Origin: Sva-07 sp035527095
Lineage (GTDB): Bacteria > Actinomycetota > Acidimicrobiia > Acidimicrobiales > Ilumatobacteraceae
Direction: 5' to 3'
NCBI GenBank assembly: GCA_035527095.1
Contig: DATLBC010000007.1
Location: 1-13,284 of the forward strand
DNA: 13,284 nucleotides
Shown: positions 1-6,925 of the stretch, in pieces
Layout of the letters: the number at the start of each line of letters is the position of its first letter
Position numbering within the stretch: the first letter of the stretch is position 1
Translations under genes and position numbers: made by a program
Notes under the pieces: model-generated
Databases searched by the model: none
Seen by the model: the letters and a program-made list of their open reading frames with translations, nothing else
Told to the model about the DNA's origin: nothing

Positions 1-60
1 GCAGATGAGACCAATCCACCAGACGATGCGCCGTACGTGAGCTTCGCCCTCAGTCTGTAG
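1..60 (+). CDS. 3' end of an unidentified gene (5' end outside window)
   Basis: Reading frame 1 is open from the first base to a TAG at 58-60 and encodes 19 residues ending DDAPYVSFALSL. The other two forward frames stop inside the same stretch. The acidic, then hydrophobic tail reads like a normal protein C-terminus, but it is too short to assign a family. It lies on the same strand as the following HTH and relaxase genes and could belong to the same mobile element. This rests only on an open frame in a short stretch, so confidence is low. Confidence 0.35.
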   Translation, partial: ADETNPPDDAPYVSFALSL

Positions 61-145
61 CCGAAAAAAGATTGCCCGCCCTCGGGGTCTCGATGCCCGT
101 TGAGAGGTGTGGGTTGTCACAAATTCGCGTTTTCGCAGGCATGTG

Positions 146-174
146 TTGGCATGGGGAACGCTCGCTGATAGGTG
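146..174 (+). promoter_or_regulatory. Possible promoter for a leaderless HTH gene
   Basis: TTGGCA at 146-151 resembles a -35 box. After a 17-base spacer, TAGGTG at 169-174 resembles a weak -10 box (TA kept, final T missing). Transcription would then begin close to the GTG at 180, giving a leaderless or near-leaderless mRNA, which is common in actinobacteria. The match is weak and could be chance. Confidence 0.22.
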
Positions 175-179
175 CCGGG

Positions 180-512
180 GTGTCGGTGACGCCGGTTGTG
201 GTGCCGGATCTGTTGACGGTGATGGAGGCCGCTGGCGTGTTGCGGGTGGGTCGCACGACCGCCTACGAACAGGTCGCCAAGTACTTCGCCACTGACGGCG
301 CGGACGGGATGCCCTGTATCCGCGTCGGCGGTCAGCTGCGCGTTCCTCGAGTGTTGTTCGAGGAGTGGCTCGGTTTTCGCATCACGGTGTGGCCGCCGCT
401 CGAAGCACCTGACGATGACGACGTCGCCATTGTCGAACCGGACCCCGCGACTGCCCGGTCCCGTCGTCGTTCGAAGACTGCGGCGCAGTCGTCGCGTCTG
501 TTCAGCGTGTAG
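180..512 (+). CDS. Excisionase-type helix-turn-helix DNA-binding protein
   Basis: This is a small DNA-binding protein of the MerR-like/excisionase (HTH_17) type, 110 residues from the GTG at 180. Residues 11-64 hold the domain: LLTVMEAAGVLRVGRTTAYE gives the two helices, followed by a beta hairpin (CIRVGGQLRVPR) and the closing helix with the EEWL end usual in this family. An acidic stretch (PDDDD) and a basic tail (RSRRRSKT) follow. The frame is open further upstream (TTG 72, ATG 93, ATG 141), but the extra residues look non-conserved in character. GTG 180 places the start about ten residues before the domain, as is usual. It lies 82 bp upstream of the relaxase on the same strand. In mobile elements such proteins act as excision factors or as repressors of transfer genes; which applies here cannot be told. 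The domain call is firm; the start and role are not. Confidence 0.7.
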   Translation: MSVTPVVVPDLLTVMEAAGVLRVGRTTAYEQVAKYFATDGADGMPCIRVGGQLRVPRVLFEEWLGFRITVWPPLEAPDDDDVAIVEPDPATARSRRRSKTAAQSSRLFSV

Positions 513-570
513 GCCCGCTGATGGAACACACCTTCTGGTTCGACTCGCGAGGTAGCAATGACAGACAGGT

Positions 571-580
571 GCCCGCGGGC
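571..580. repeat. 10-bp perfect palindrome before the relaxase
   Basis: GCCCGCGGGC is a perfect palindrome lying 14 bp before the proposed relaxase start and overlapping its leader. It could be an operator for the upstream HTH protein or part of an origin of transfer, but GC-rich palindromes of this size also arise by chance in such a genome. Confidence 0.25.
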
Positions 581-584
581 TGGT

Positions 585-589
585 GGGAG
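585..589 (+). promoter_or_regulatory. Ribosome binding site that sets the relaxase start
   Basis: GGGAG lies five bases before the GTG at 595. It sits downstream of the alternative in-frame GTG at 583 and so cannot serve it. This favours 595, which also gives the N-terminus MLRVSTLY typical of this relaxase family as I recall it. Confidence 0.6.
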
Positions 590-594
590 TCATC

Positions 595-3500
595 GTGTTG
601 AGGGTGTCGACGCTGTACGCGGACACCTCGGCGTCGACGGCGGCCTACTACACGCGGTATCTGACCCAGGCCGACGGCGAGCAACCCGGCCACTGGACTG
701 GTCGGCAGGCGGCGCTGCTCGGCCTCACTGGGGAGGTCACAACTGAGGACCTGCAGGCCCTGCTCGAAGGCCGTGACCCGAACAGTGGAACGCCGTTGGG
801 GTCGCCGTTCGTGAATCGGGTGACGTCGTCGGGTCGTGTGGTGCGGGCGGTGGCGGGGTTCGATGCGACGTTGTCGGCGCCGAAGTCGTTGTCGGTGTGG
901 TGGGCGCTGTCGGGCGACGATGGCCTGGCTGCGTGTCATGACGTCGCGGTTCGGGCGGTGGTGGAGTGTGTCGAGCGGTTCGGGTCGACGACCCGGGTCC
1001 GCTCGAACGGTGCCCGGTTGCATCCGGAGTCGCAGGGGTTGTCGGTCGGTGTGTTCCGCCAGACCACAAGCCGGTTGGATGATCCGCAGTTGCATTCGCA
1101 TGTGGTGATCTCGTCGAAGGTGCAGACCGTTGACGGGCGTTGGTTGGCGTTGGATGCGCGGTCGTTGAAGGGGTTCCAGCGGGCGTTGGGTGGGTTGTAT
1201 CAGTCGGTGTTGCGCGCCGAGCTGACGGCCCGGTATGGGGTGGTTTTCGGTGAGATCGTGAAGGGCCAGGCGGAGATCGCCGGGATGCCCGACGGGTTGT
1301 TGGAGGAGTTCTCGAAACGCAGCGTGCAGGTCGAGCGCGCATACCAGCGTCTCCTTGCCGACTTCTATGCACGTGAGGGTCGTGATCCGATCTCGAAGGA
1401 GGACGGCGCGATGCGCCGCCAGGCTGCAGCGGACACCCGTGGTCACAAGTCCGGTCACGGTGCCAGTGATCTGCGGTCACGGTGGCTGGCCGAGGCCGCC
1501 ACGGTCGGCGTGACCGCAGAGACGCTCACCGACAGCATCAACGCAACGGCGATCAACCATCCGGAAGTCGAGCAGTCGGTGACGGTCGGCGAAGTCATCG
1601 GAGCTGTGGCCGAGCAGCGTTCGGCGTGGCATCGCTTCGACGTCCTGCAAGCCATCTGCGATGTCGCTCGTCCACAACCAGGGATGGACGGCACGCAGTG
1701 GGCGCAGTCGTTGCATGCCGTCACCGACACGGTCTTGGCGGAGTGTGTCGATCTCGACCCCGCCGACCCGAGCACTCGTCGACGGAGTTCGGATGGGCGG
1801 TCGGTGTGGATCGAACCGTCGGCCCGGCATCACACCAGCAGCGATGTGTTGGCCCAGGAGGAACACATCATCTGCTGGGCGATGGACGCACAACTCGAAC
1901 CGCCCGCACCATCGACCACCGTGAACACGGGCCGGCTCGATGTGATGCAGGCCGAGGCCGCCGCCGCGGTTGCGGGGTCGGATCGGTTGGTGTTGGTGGT
2001 CGGCCCGGCCGGTGCCGGCAAGACCACGATGCTCGCCGCCGCCGTCGATGACCTCACTGGGGAGGGGCGGGTGGTGTTCGGTGTGGCGCCGACGGCGAAG
2101 GCGGCCCGTGTCCTCGAATCCGAGACCGCCATGGGGTCGGACACGGTCGCGAAGTTGTTGCATGAGTGGCGACGCACGGATCGGGCTCCCGAGCGACCGT
2201 GGCGGCTGCCGGTGGGGGCGACGGTGATCGTCGACGAGGCCGGCATGATCAACACCGGCGACCTCCACCAACTCACACACTTGGCCGACGCCCAACGGTG
2301 GCGGTTGGTGTTGGTCGGTGACCCCCACCAACTCCAGGCGGTCGGGCGTGGCGGCATGTTCGGTGAACTCTGCGCGACCGGCCGGACGATCGAGCTCGAC
2401 ACGATCCACCGTTTCCACAACCAGTGGGAAGCTGCCGCGTCCTTGAAGTTGCGACACGGCGACCCCGCCGGCCTCGACGCCTACTTGGATCATGATCGCA
2501 TCTTCGCGGCACCGTTCGTCGAGCACGTCGACAACCTCGCCCACTACTGGGCCGGCGCCCGCGACCGCGGCGAGTACGTGGCGATCACGACCACCACCAA
2601 CGACCACGTCGACGCCATCAACACCGCCGTCCACGACCACCGCCGAGCCCTCGGCCAACTCGGCGACACCCGTCTCGAACTCGGCGACGGCCTCGAGGTC
2701 GCGGTCGGCGATGTGATTACGACACGACGCAACGAACGATTCCTGAGAACAACGATGGGGGAGAGCGTCCGAAACCGCGACTCCTGGACCATCGACACCA
2801 TCGGTGCCGACGGATCGCTCTCCGTGACCCGCATCGACGGTCACGGCACCGTCACCCTGCCCGCTGGCTACGTCGCCGAACACGTCCAGCTCGGCTACGC
2901 CGCCACCGAGCCCGGCAACCAATCGGACACCGCGACCCGCTCGGCAACGCTGGCGACGACGGCGACCACGTGTCGCGGGTTGTATGTAGCGATCACTCGT
3001 GGGCAGGTCGAGAACCTGGTCTTGGTGGTCACCGACAGCCACGACGTCGCCGACGCCGTCGACGTCCTCGAGCAAGTCCTGGCCAGCGATCGCGCCGACC
3101 GACCGGCAACGAGTGTTCGCCGCGACCTCGCCGCCACCACACCCGCACCGCCGGCGCCGGTCGTCCCGCCGCGCTGTCAGATCCCGCCCTGGTACGAAGA
3201 GACCTTCCAAGTCGTACATGCCGAGTTCCTCGACGCGCTCGGGCGACTTCGTGCCGAACACGCCGAGGAGGAACGCGTCGATCAACGCATCAACGAGCTC
3301 CGCGTGCTGCTCGACGAACTCGAACCCGTCTGCCAACCCCACGACGACGCCATCGACGCCGCCCGAAGCGCGCTCGACGACGCCAAGAAACATCGCCGTC
3401 AACTCGAACGAACCACCAACGACGGCGGCTGGCGTGAACGCCGCAACGCACGGCGCGACCTGCCCGGCGCCGAACGCGACGTCACCGCCGCCGAGCACCA

Positions 3501-3882
3501 CCTCGACGACGTCACCCAGCAGGCTCGCCCCGTCCTGGAGCAGCGCGCTCAGCTCTACAGCGAACGCAGCGATCTCGTCCGCGACGTCAGGGACTTCCGG
3601 ACCTGGCGACGACAGATCAACAACTACTACCCCACCTCCGAGCTCGCCGAAGCACGACACGACGCGCTGGTCACCTGGAAGCACTGGGCCGACGGACACA
3701 CCATCGCAGCCGACCGACTCGCCACCACCTTCGACACGCTCAGCGCCAGTGACCGCCCCGAGCTACGAGCCCTCGCCGCACCCCTCACCGACTGGGTCAC
3801 GCAACGTGGATTCGAGATCCGACCGCACGGACCGGACGTCGCAGTGCAGCCTGACGGCCCAGACCTGGGCATCGAGCTGTGA
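595..3882 (+). CDS. MobF-family conjugative relaxase/helicase (TrwC/TraI-like)
   Basis: The protein has 1,095 residues from GTG 595. MobF relaxases nick one strand at oriT, stay bound to its 5' end through a tyrosine, and unwind the plasmid or integrated element for transfer. The TrwC relaxase domain spans about residues 1-300: candidate catalytic tyrosines Y18, Y19 and Y22 (AYYTRY), and metal-site motif TSRLDDPQLHSH with H167 and H169. The first histidine of the usual triad is replaced by Q156. A RecD/AAA-type helicase follows: Walker A GPAGAGKT (470-477), Walker B VIVDEAG (544-550), VGDPHQLQAVGRGGMF (574-589) and YVAITRG (797-803). Motif V is unusual (GYAATEPGNQSDT). Residues about 870-1000 are charged and probably coiled-coil. 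Leucine codons shift from mostly TTG in the first half to mostly CTC beyond about 2450. The gene follows an HTH protein. No secretion or coupling gene is present, so the element would need help to transfer. Confidence 0.93.
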   Translation: MLRVSTLYADTSASTAAYYTRYLTQADGEQPGHWTGRQAALLGLTGEVTTEDLQALLEGRDPNSGTPLGSPFVNRVTSSGRVVRAVAGFDATLSAPKSLSVWWALSGDDGLAACHDVAVRAVVECVERFGSTTRVRSNGARLHPESQGLSVGVFRQTTSRLDDPQLHSHVVISSKVQTVDGRWLALDARSLKGFQRALGGLYQSVLRAELTARYGVVFGEIVKGQAEIAGMPDGLLEEFSKRSVQVERAYQRLLADFYAREGRDPISKEDGAMRRQAAADTRGHKSGHGASDLRSRWLAEAATVGVTAETLTDSINATAINHPEVEQSVTVGEVIGAVAEQRSAWHRFDVLQAICDVARPQPGMDGTQWAQSLHAVTDTVLAECVDLDPADPSTRRRSSDGRSVWIEPSARHHTSSDVLAQEEHIICWAMDAQLEPPAPSTTVNTGRLDVMQAEAAAAVAGSDRLVLVVGPAGAGKTTMLAAAVDDLTGEGRVVFGVAPTAKAARVLESETAMGSDTVAKLLHEWRRTDRAPERPWRLPVGATVIVDEAGMINTGDLHQLTHLADAQRWRLVLVGDPHQLQAVGRGGMFGELCATGRTIELDTIHRFHNQWEAAASLKLRHGDPAGLDAYLDHDRIFAAPFVEHVDNLAHYWAGARDRGEYVAITTTTNDHVDAINTAVHDHRRALGQLGDTRLELGDGLEVAVGDVITTRRNERFLRTTMGESVRNRDSWTIDTIGADGSLSVTRIDGHGTVTLPAGYVAEHVQLGYAATEPGNQSDTATRSATLATTATTCRGLYVAITRGQVENLVLVVTDSHDVADAVDVLEQVLASDRADRPATSVRRDLAATTPAPPAPVVPPRCQIPPWYEETFQVVHAEFLDALGRLRAEHAEEERVDQRINELRVLLDELEPVCQPHDDAIDAARSALDDAKKHRRQLERTTNDGGWRERRNARRDLPGAERDVTAAEHHLDDVTQQARPVLEQRAQLYSERSDLVRDVRDFRTWRRQINNYYPTSELAEARHDALVTWKHWADGHTIAADRLATTFDTLSASDRPELRALAAPLTDWVTQRGFEIRPHGPDVAVQPDGPDLGIEL

Positions 3883-3910
3883 CCCGGCCAGGGTTGAGTT
3901 TGCGGGGAGG

Positions 3911-4265
3911 TTGACGAGCGAACAGCCATCGACGATTGTGGACTTCCTGGGGATCACGGGGAACCACGAGCGACACCGCGTCCTGATGCCACAGGCACTC
4001 GGATCCGACGAGTACCTCCGAGTCAGCTGGCACGAAACCCGCGCGCTGATCGTGTTCTCGCACTGGGACGGCGATCACTGCGTCGCCGCCACACCGGTCC
4101 GCGTCACCGATATCGGGGACCACCGGCCTGGCGCTGCAGGCCGAGCATGCGGACGCCGGCCGCGGAGTTCGCGTGAGCGCGGTGTCACTCGGACGTGCGG
4201 TCAGCCCTGCTCGGACTCGAAGGCACTGTCGAGCGCCCCGTCGGTGTCGTCGACACCGTCGATGA
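3911..4265 (+). pseudogene. Small unknown ORF, probably frameshifted
   Basis: From TTG 3911 a frame encodes a protein-like sequence (PSTIVDFLGI, then YLRVSWHETRALIVFSHWDG, then ATPVRVTDIG) up to about 4117. Past that point the frame turns into arginine-rich sequence and runs on antisense through the next gene, to a stop near 4558. If one base is dropped near 4118, the reading continues as TTGLALQAEHADAG and stops at 4265. This pattern suggests a small gene broken by a one-base insertion, or one whose end is eroded. GGGGAGG (3904-3910) abuts TTG 3911 with no spacing, so the start is unclear. I do not recognise the family. It follows the relaxase by 28 bp and may be cargo of the mobile element. 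The alternative is that the whole stretch is non-coding. Confidence 0.35.
4124..4143. terminator. GC-rich hairpin between converging genes
   Basis: CGGCCTG and CAGGCCG form a perfect 7-bp stem around a 6-base loop (GCGCTG). It lies between the convergent relaxase and DUF1269 genes, where a bidirectional terminator would be expected. There is no T-run on either side, so it is not a classical intrinsic terminator. It also overlaps the possible small pseudogene. Confidence 0.3.
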
Positions 4266-4722
4266 CGTGCTTGCTCTGCGCGTTCGCCAACAAAGCGCCG
4301 ACATCGGTGCCCTGCGGGTTGACAGCGACCACGATGAGGCCGTACTCGCCGGTCTCGAGGAGATCGCTCATCTTGCGAACCTCGTCCTTCGGGATGTTGT
4401 GCCAGAAGTGGCCGACGAGGCCACCAGCACCGGCATACACCGCGGTGTTCGTTGCGACCGCGCCCAGGAAGACGATGCCGAGTGGCGCGGCAACCACCGT
4501 TGCAGCTGCGCCAAGGATGCCGCCGCCCCATGCGAGGTGCTTGGCGGTGCTGTCGTGACGATCGATCTTGAGTTTGCCATCGGCGCCCTTCTCGACGACC
4601 GCGATGGCGATGTGGTCGAGCTGACCTGCGGACTTGACGCTGCGGACGGCGTCGTAGTCGAGAGTTGCGTTGGCCTCGTTGGCGTACGTTGCAACTGCGA
4701 TGGTGGACGGCTTGTTCGACAT
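4201..4722 (-). CDS. DUF1269-type glycine-rich membrane protein
   Basis: The protein has 173 residues from ATG 4722, which has AAGGAG six bases upstream (4729-4734). The frame is open for a further 59 codons, but that part looks like leader sequence. Layout: an N-terminal alpha/beta part (about 7-60) ending in DGKLKIDRHDSTAK; a hydrophobic glycine/alanine-rich hairpin (about 62-105: AWGGGILGAAATVVAAPLGI and the following AVYAGAGGLVG); then LLETGEYGLIVVAVNP (121-136), which pairs with the N-terminal part; and an acidic tail. This matches the DUF1269 family, membrane-associated proteins of unknown function with a glycine-zipper-like segment. It is divergent from the SulP permease across a 189-bp spacer carrying an inverted repeat. 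Its role is not known; a link to envelope or ion stress is a guess from the neighbours. Confidence 0.8.
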   Translation of the reverse strand: MSNKPSTIAVATYANEANATLDYDAVRSVKSAGQLDHIAIAVVEKGADGKLKIDRHDSTAKHLAWGGGILGAAATVVAAPLGIVFLGAVATNTAVYAGAGGLVGHFWHNIPKDEVRKMSDLLETGEYGLIVVAVNPQGTDVGALLANAQSKHVIDGVDDTDGALDSAFESEQG

Positions 4723-4746
4723 GGGGGTCTCCTTGTAAGTCAGATA

Positions 4747-4760
4747 TTGAACCCGTTCAA
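4747..4760. promoter_or_regulatory. Inverted repeat, possible operator
   Basis: TTGAACCCGTTCAA is a perfect inverted repeat with 6-bp arms and a 2-bp spacer, 25 bp upstream of the DUF1269 start codon and just above its Shine-Dalgarno site. It lies in an AT-richer patch of the divergent spacer, where a dimeric regulator could bind. It is not an actinobacterial LexA box, which needs four bases between GAAC and GTTC. Confidence 0.35.
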
Positions 4761-4911
4761 AGTAGATCCGCGACGTCGAATTGGCATCGTCCAGTTTGGG
4801 GGATCGTGCGCACCTGCCGAACGGCGAATGGCCGCAGAGGGACATGTTCAGGCGCGCTCGCGGGCGAGGTAGAGGTGAGGCCCAGCCACTTCGGTTCACC
4901 CTCCTTGGAGG

Positions 4912-6690
4912 ATGAACCCGAACGGCTCGGCTGCTTCGGTGGAGCTGATGCAGCCGTTCCGGGAGGTCTACAAAGGTCGTGGTGCCTTTGCCTCGCAGAG
5001 TCGTGCGCCGATCACGACCCGGTACGTTCCATTCGCCCGTTCGATGTCGGGCTATTCGGGAGCGCGTCTGCGGACCGACCTTCTTGCTGGCATCACCGTG
5101 GCCGCATTGGCCCTCCCGTCGGCCATGGCATTTGCGGAGTTGGCGGGTGCGCCGGTCAGCGCTGGGCTCTACGCGCTCCTGCTTCCCGTTCTGGCGTACG
5201 CCGTGTTCGGGTCGGCGCCTCGGGTCGTCATCGGACCAGAGGGCACGGTGGCGCTGTTGGTTGCGACGGCTCTTGCGCCGCTCGCCTCCACCGGGAGCGC
5301 CGAGTACGCCGCGTTGGCGGCGATGCTCGCCCTGCTGGTGGGCCTGGTGTTCTTCGTCGCACGCCTCGCTCGGCTTGGTTGGATCGCCGACTACTTCTCA
5401 CAAGCAGTCCTGGTCGGCTACATCACTGGAGTTGCCGTCGTCCTCATCCTCGGCCAGATCAGCAAGCTGGTCGGCGTTTCCAGCGATCAAGACGGCGCCA
5501 TCCGCGAGACTGTCGACATCCTGGGCAATCTCGGTGACGCCAACGGTGCGACGGTCATCGTCGGTGCGGTCTCGCTTGGGCTCCTTGTGCTCGTTGACAG
5601 GATCAGCAGACGAATCCCTGGCGCACTGGTCGTCGTCGTCCTCGGCATTGCGGCGTCCTGGGCGCTGGATCTTGCGGCCCGGGGCGTGGCCGTCACCGGC
5701 CCGGTGCCGAGTGGGTTGCCGTCGTTCGCGGTGCCCGATGTCTCGCGTTCGGACCTCGGGGCGCTCACAACCGCAGCGGTGGCCATCTTCCTCATGTCGT
5801 TCTCCGATTCAATCCTCACCGCCCGTTCCTTCGCCGCCCGTCATCACGAGGTCGTCGATGCCGACCAGGAGTTGCTCGCGTTCGGATTCGCCCAGATGGC
5901 CTCAGGGGTGACCCAGGGCATTCCGGTCGGCACGAGCGGATCGCGTACGGCCGTCAACGACGACATGGAAGCGACGAGTCAGATCAGTGGTCTGGCCGCC
6001 GCGGGCGCGATTGCCGTGATCCTGCTGTTCCTGACAGCTCCGATCGAGTATCTGCCGTCGGCTGTTCTCGGCGCCGTGATCGTGTTCGCAGCGTCGAAAC
6101 TGATCAACGCCGAGCAATGGCAATCGCTCGCTCGAAGCAGCAGGGCGGAGGTCGTCATTGCTGCGATCACGGCCGTGTTCGTCGTCACGATCGGTGTCCT
6201 CCAGGCGATCATCGTGGCCGTCGTGCTGTCGATCGCCGACGTCGTACGTCGGGCGGCGCAGCCTGCGGACGCGGTGCTCGGGTGGTCCGCCGAGGACGAC
6301 CGATATGTCGATGTCAGCGACCACGTCGATGCCGGCGTCAGCCCCGGTGTGGTCGTCTATCGCATCCAGGATCGGATGTTCTTTGCCAATGCCCATTTCT
6401 TCAAGCGCCGACTCTGGGCTGCTGTCGACGGCGCCCCGAAGCCCGTGCGGCACGTGATCCTCGATGCGTCGTTCATCAGCGACATCGACGCGAGTGCCGA
6501 GGTCGCCCTGCGAGAAGTGATCGCCGGCCTGCGCGAGCGGAACATCGAACTCCACATCGCAAGAGCGACAGCGGAGCTTCAGTCACGCTTCGATGTTGTC
6601 GACTTGACCGACGCCGTCGGAGCGGACCACTTCCATGCCACCGTGACCGCGGCCGTCGACGCGTGCCGGGTGCCACATCGCGATGAGTGA
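4912..6690 (+). CDS. SulP/SLC26 family anion permease with STAS domain
   Basis: The protein is 592 residues if it begins at ATG 4912. It is a secondary transporter for sulfate, bicarbonate or a related anion in the cytoplasmic membrane. The family N-terminus is clear: LRTDLLAGITVAALALPSAM (53-72), then AELAGAPVSAGLYALLLPV (75-93), as in most SulP proteins. About 12-14 membrane segments run to residue 445. SRTAVN (344-349) is a conserved family motif in the transport core. A cytosolic STAS domain covers about 477-585 and contains VILDASFISDIDASAEVAL (515-533). The start is uncertain: GGAGG directly touches ATG 4912 with no spacing. ATG 4948 (GGTGGAG three bases before) and ATG 5044, just ahead of the conserved core, are alternatives. 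The gene is divergent from DUF1269 and ends 18 bp before the convergent microprotein gene. Substrate cannot be told from sequence; sulfate would suit the sulfatase at the right edge. Confidence 0.92.
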   Translation: MNPNGSAASVELMQPFREVYKGRGAFASQSRAPITTRYVPFARSMSGYSGARLRTDLLAGITVAALALPSAMAFAELAGAPVSAGLYALLLPVLAYAVFGSAPRVVIGPEGTVALLVATALAPLASTGSAEYAALAAMLALLVGLVFFVARLARLGWIADYFSQAVLVGYITGVAVVLILGQISKLVGVSSDQDGAIRETVDILGNLGDANGATVIVGAVSLGLLVLVDRISRRIPGALVVVVLGIAASWALDLAARGVAVTGPVPSGLPSFAVPDVSRSDLGALTTAAVAIFLMSFSDSILTARSFAARHHEVVDADQELLAFGFAQMASGVTQGIPVGTSGSRTAVNDDMEATSQISGLAAAGAIAVILLFLTAPIEYLPSAVLGAVIVFAASKLINAEQWQSLARSSRAEVVIAAITAVFVVTIGVLQAIIVAVVLSIADVVRRAAQPADAVLGWSAEDDRYVDVSDHVDAGVSPGVVVYRIQDRMFFANAHFFKRRLWAAVDGAPKPVRHVILDASFISDIDASAEVALREVIAGLRERNIELHIARATAELQSRFDVVDLTDAVGADHFHATVTAAVDACRVPHRDE

Positions 6691-6708
6691 CGCCGGTGGG
6701 AAGCGTGT

Positions 6709-6804
6709 TCAGGTTCGTACCGGGATCAGGCGAGCGCGGCCGAGCAGGCGTTCGAAAAGAAGAATAATGATCTGTGCGGCAACGAGCGAAAGGAATGCTT
6801 CCAC
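6709..6804 (-). CDS. 31-residue single-helix membrane microprotein
   Basis: GTG 6804 begins a 31-codon frame ending at TGA 6711-6709. GGAGGT lies seven bases upstream, one of the best ribosome binding sites in the window. The product starts MEAFLSLVAAQIIILLFERL, one hydrophobic helix of about 17 residues, followed by a short basic tail with four arginines. Negative charge outside the helix at the start and positive charge after it would give a defined orientation. It is the last gene of a minus-strand run: P-type ATPase, lysine-tailed protein, 121-bp gap, then this ORF. Size and form resemble small P-type ATPase partners such as KdpF, but no sequence relation is claimed. It is open in a longer upstream frame only as a shadow of the lysine-tailed gene. 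Confidence 0.5.
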   Translation of the reverse strand: MEAFLSLVAAQIIILLFERLLGRARLIPVRT

Positions 6805-6811
6805 GAGAAGT

Positions 6812-6817
6812 ACCTCC
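6812..6817 (-). promoter_or_regulatory. Strong Shine-Dalgarno site of the microprotein
   Basis: ACCTCC on the plus strand reads GGAGGT on the minus strand, seven bases before GTG 6804. It is the chief reason to treat the 31-codon frame as a gene rather than as noise. Confidence 0.55.
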
Positions 6818-6925
6818 AGGTTGTCGAGTTGCGTCGTGAAACCTACGAGAGGCAAATGACACCCGTGCGACTTCGCGTTGGCCGGCGGATGAACTCCCGA
6901 CGAACGTTGCGGACGTGCGTCGACG

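Noticed and set aside
1477..3699. 740-codon minus-strand open frame opposite the relaxase
   Set aside because: It mirrors the relaxase gene in a high-GC genome; its sequence is valine/glycine/aspartate repetitive with no motifs, while the plus strand has a full set of relaxase-helicase motifs.
2999..4558. 519-codon plus-strand frame spanning the relaxase end and the DUF1269 gene
   Set aside because: It is Ser/Thr/Pro/Arg-rich noise over the relaxase and antisense over DUF1269; only the piece at 3911-4117 looks protein-like and is listed separately.
4747..4760. LexA/SOS box reading of TTGAACCCGTTCAA
   Set aside because: The actinobacterial SOS box needs GAAC-N4-GTTC; the spacer here is two bases.
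4723..4899. N-terminal extension of the DUF1269 protein (59 codons)
   Set aside because: A strong AAGGAG lies six bases before ATG 4722, and the extension looks unlike the family and fills the divergent promoter region.
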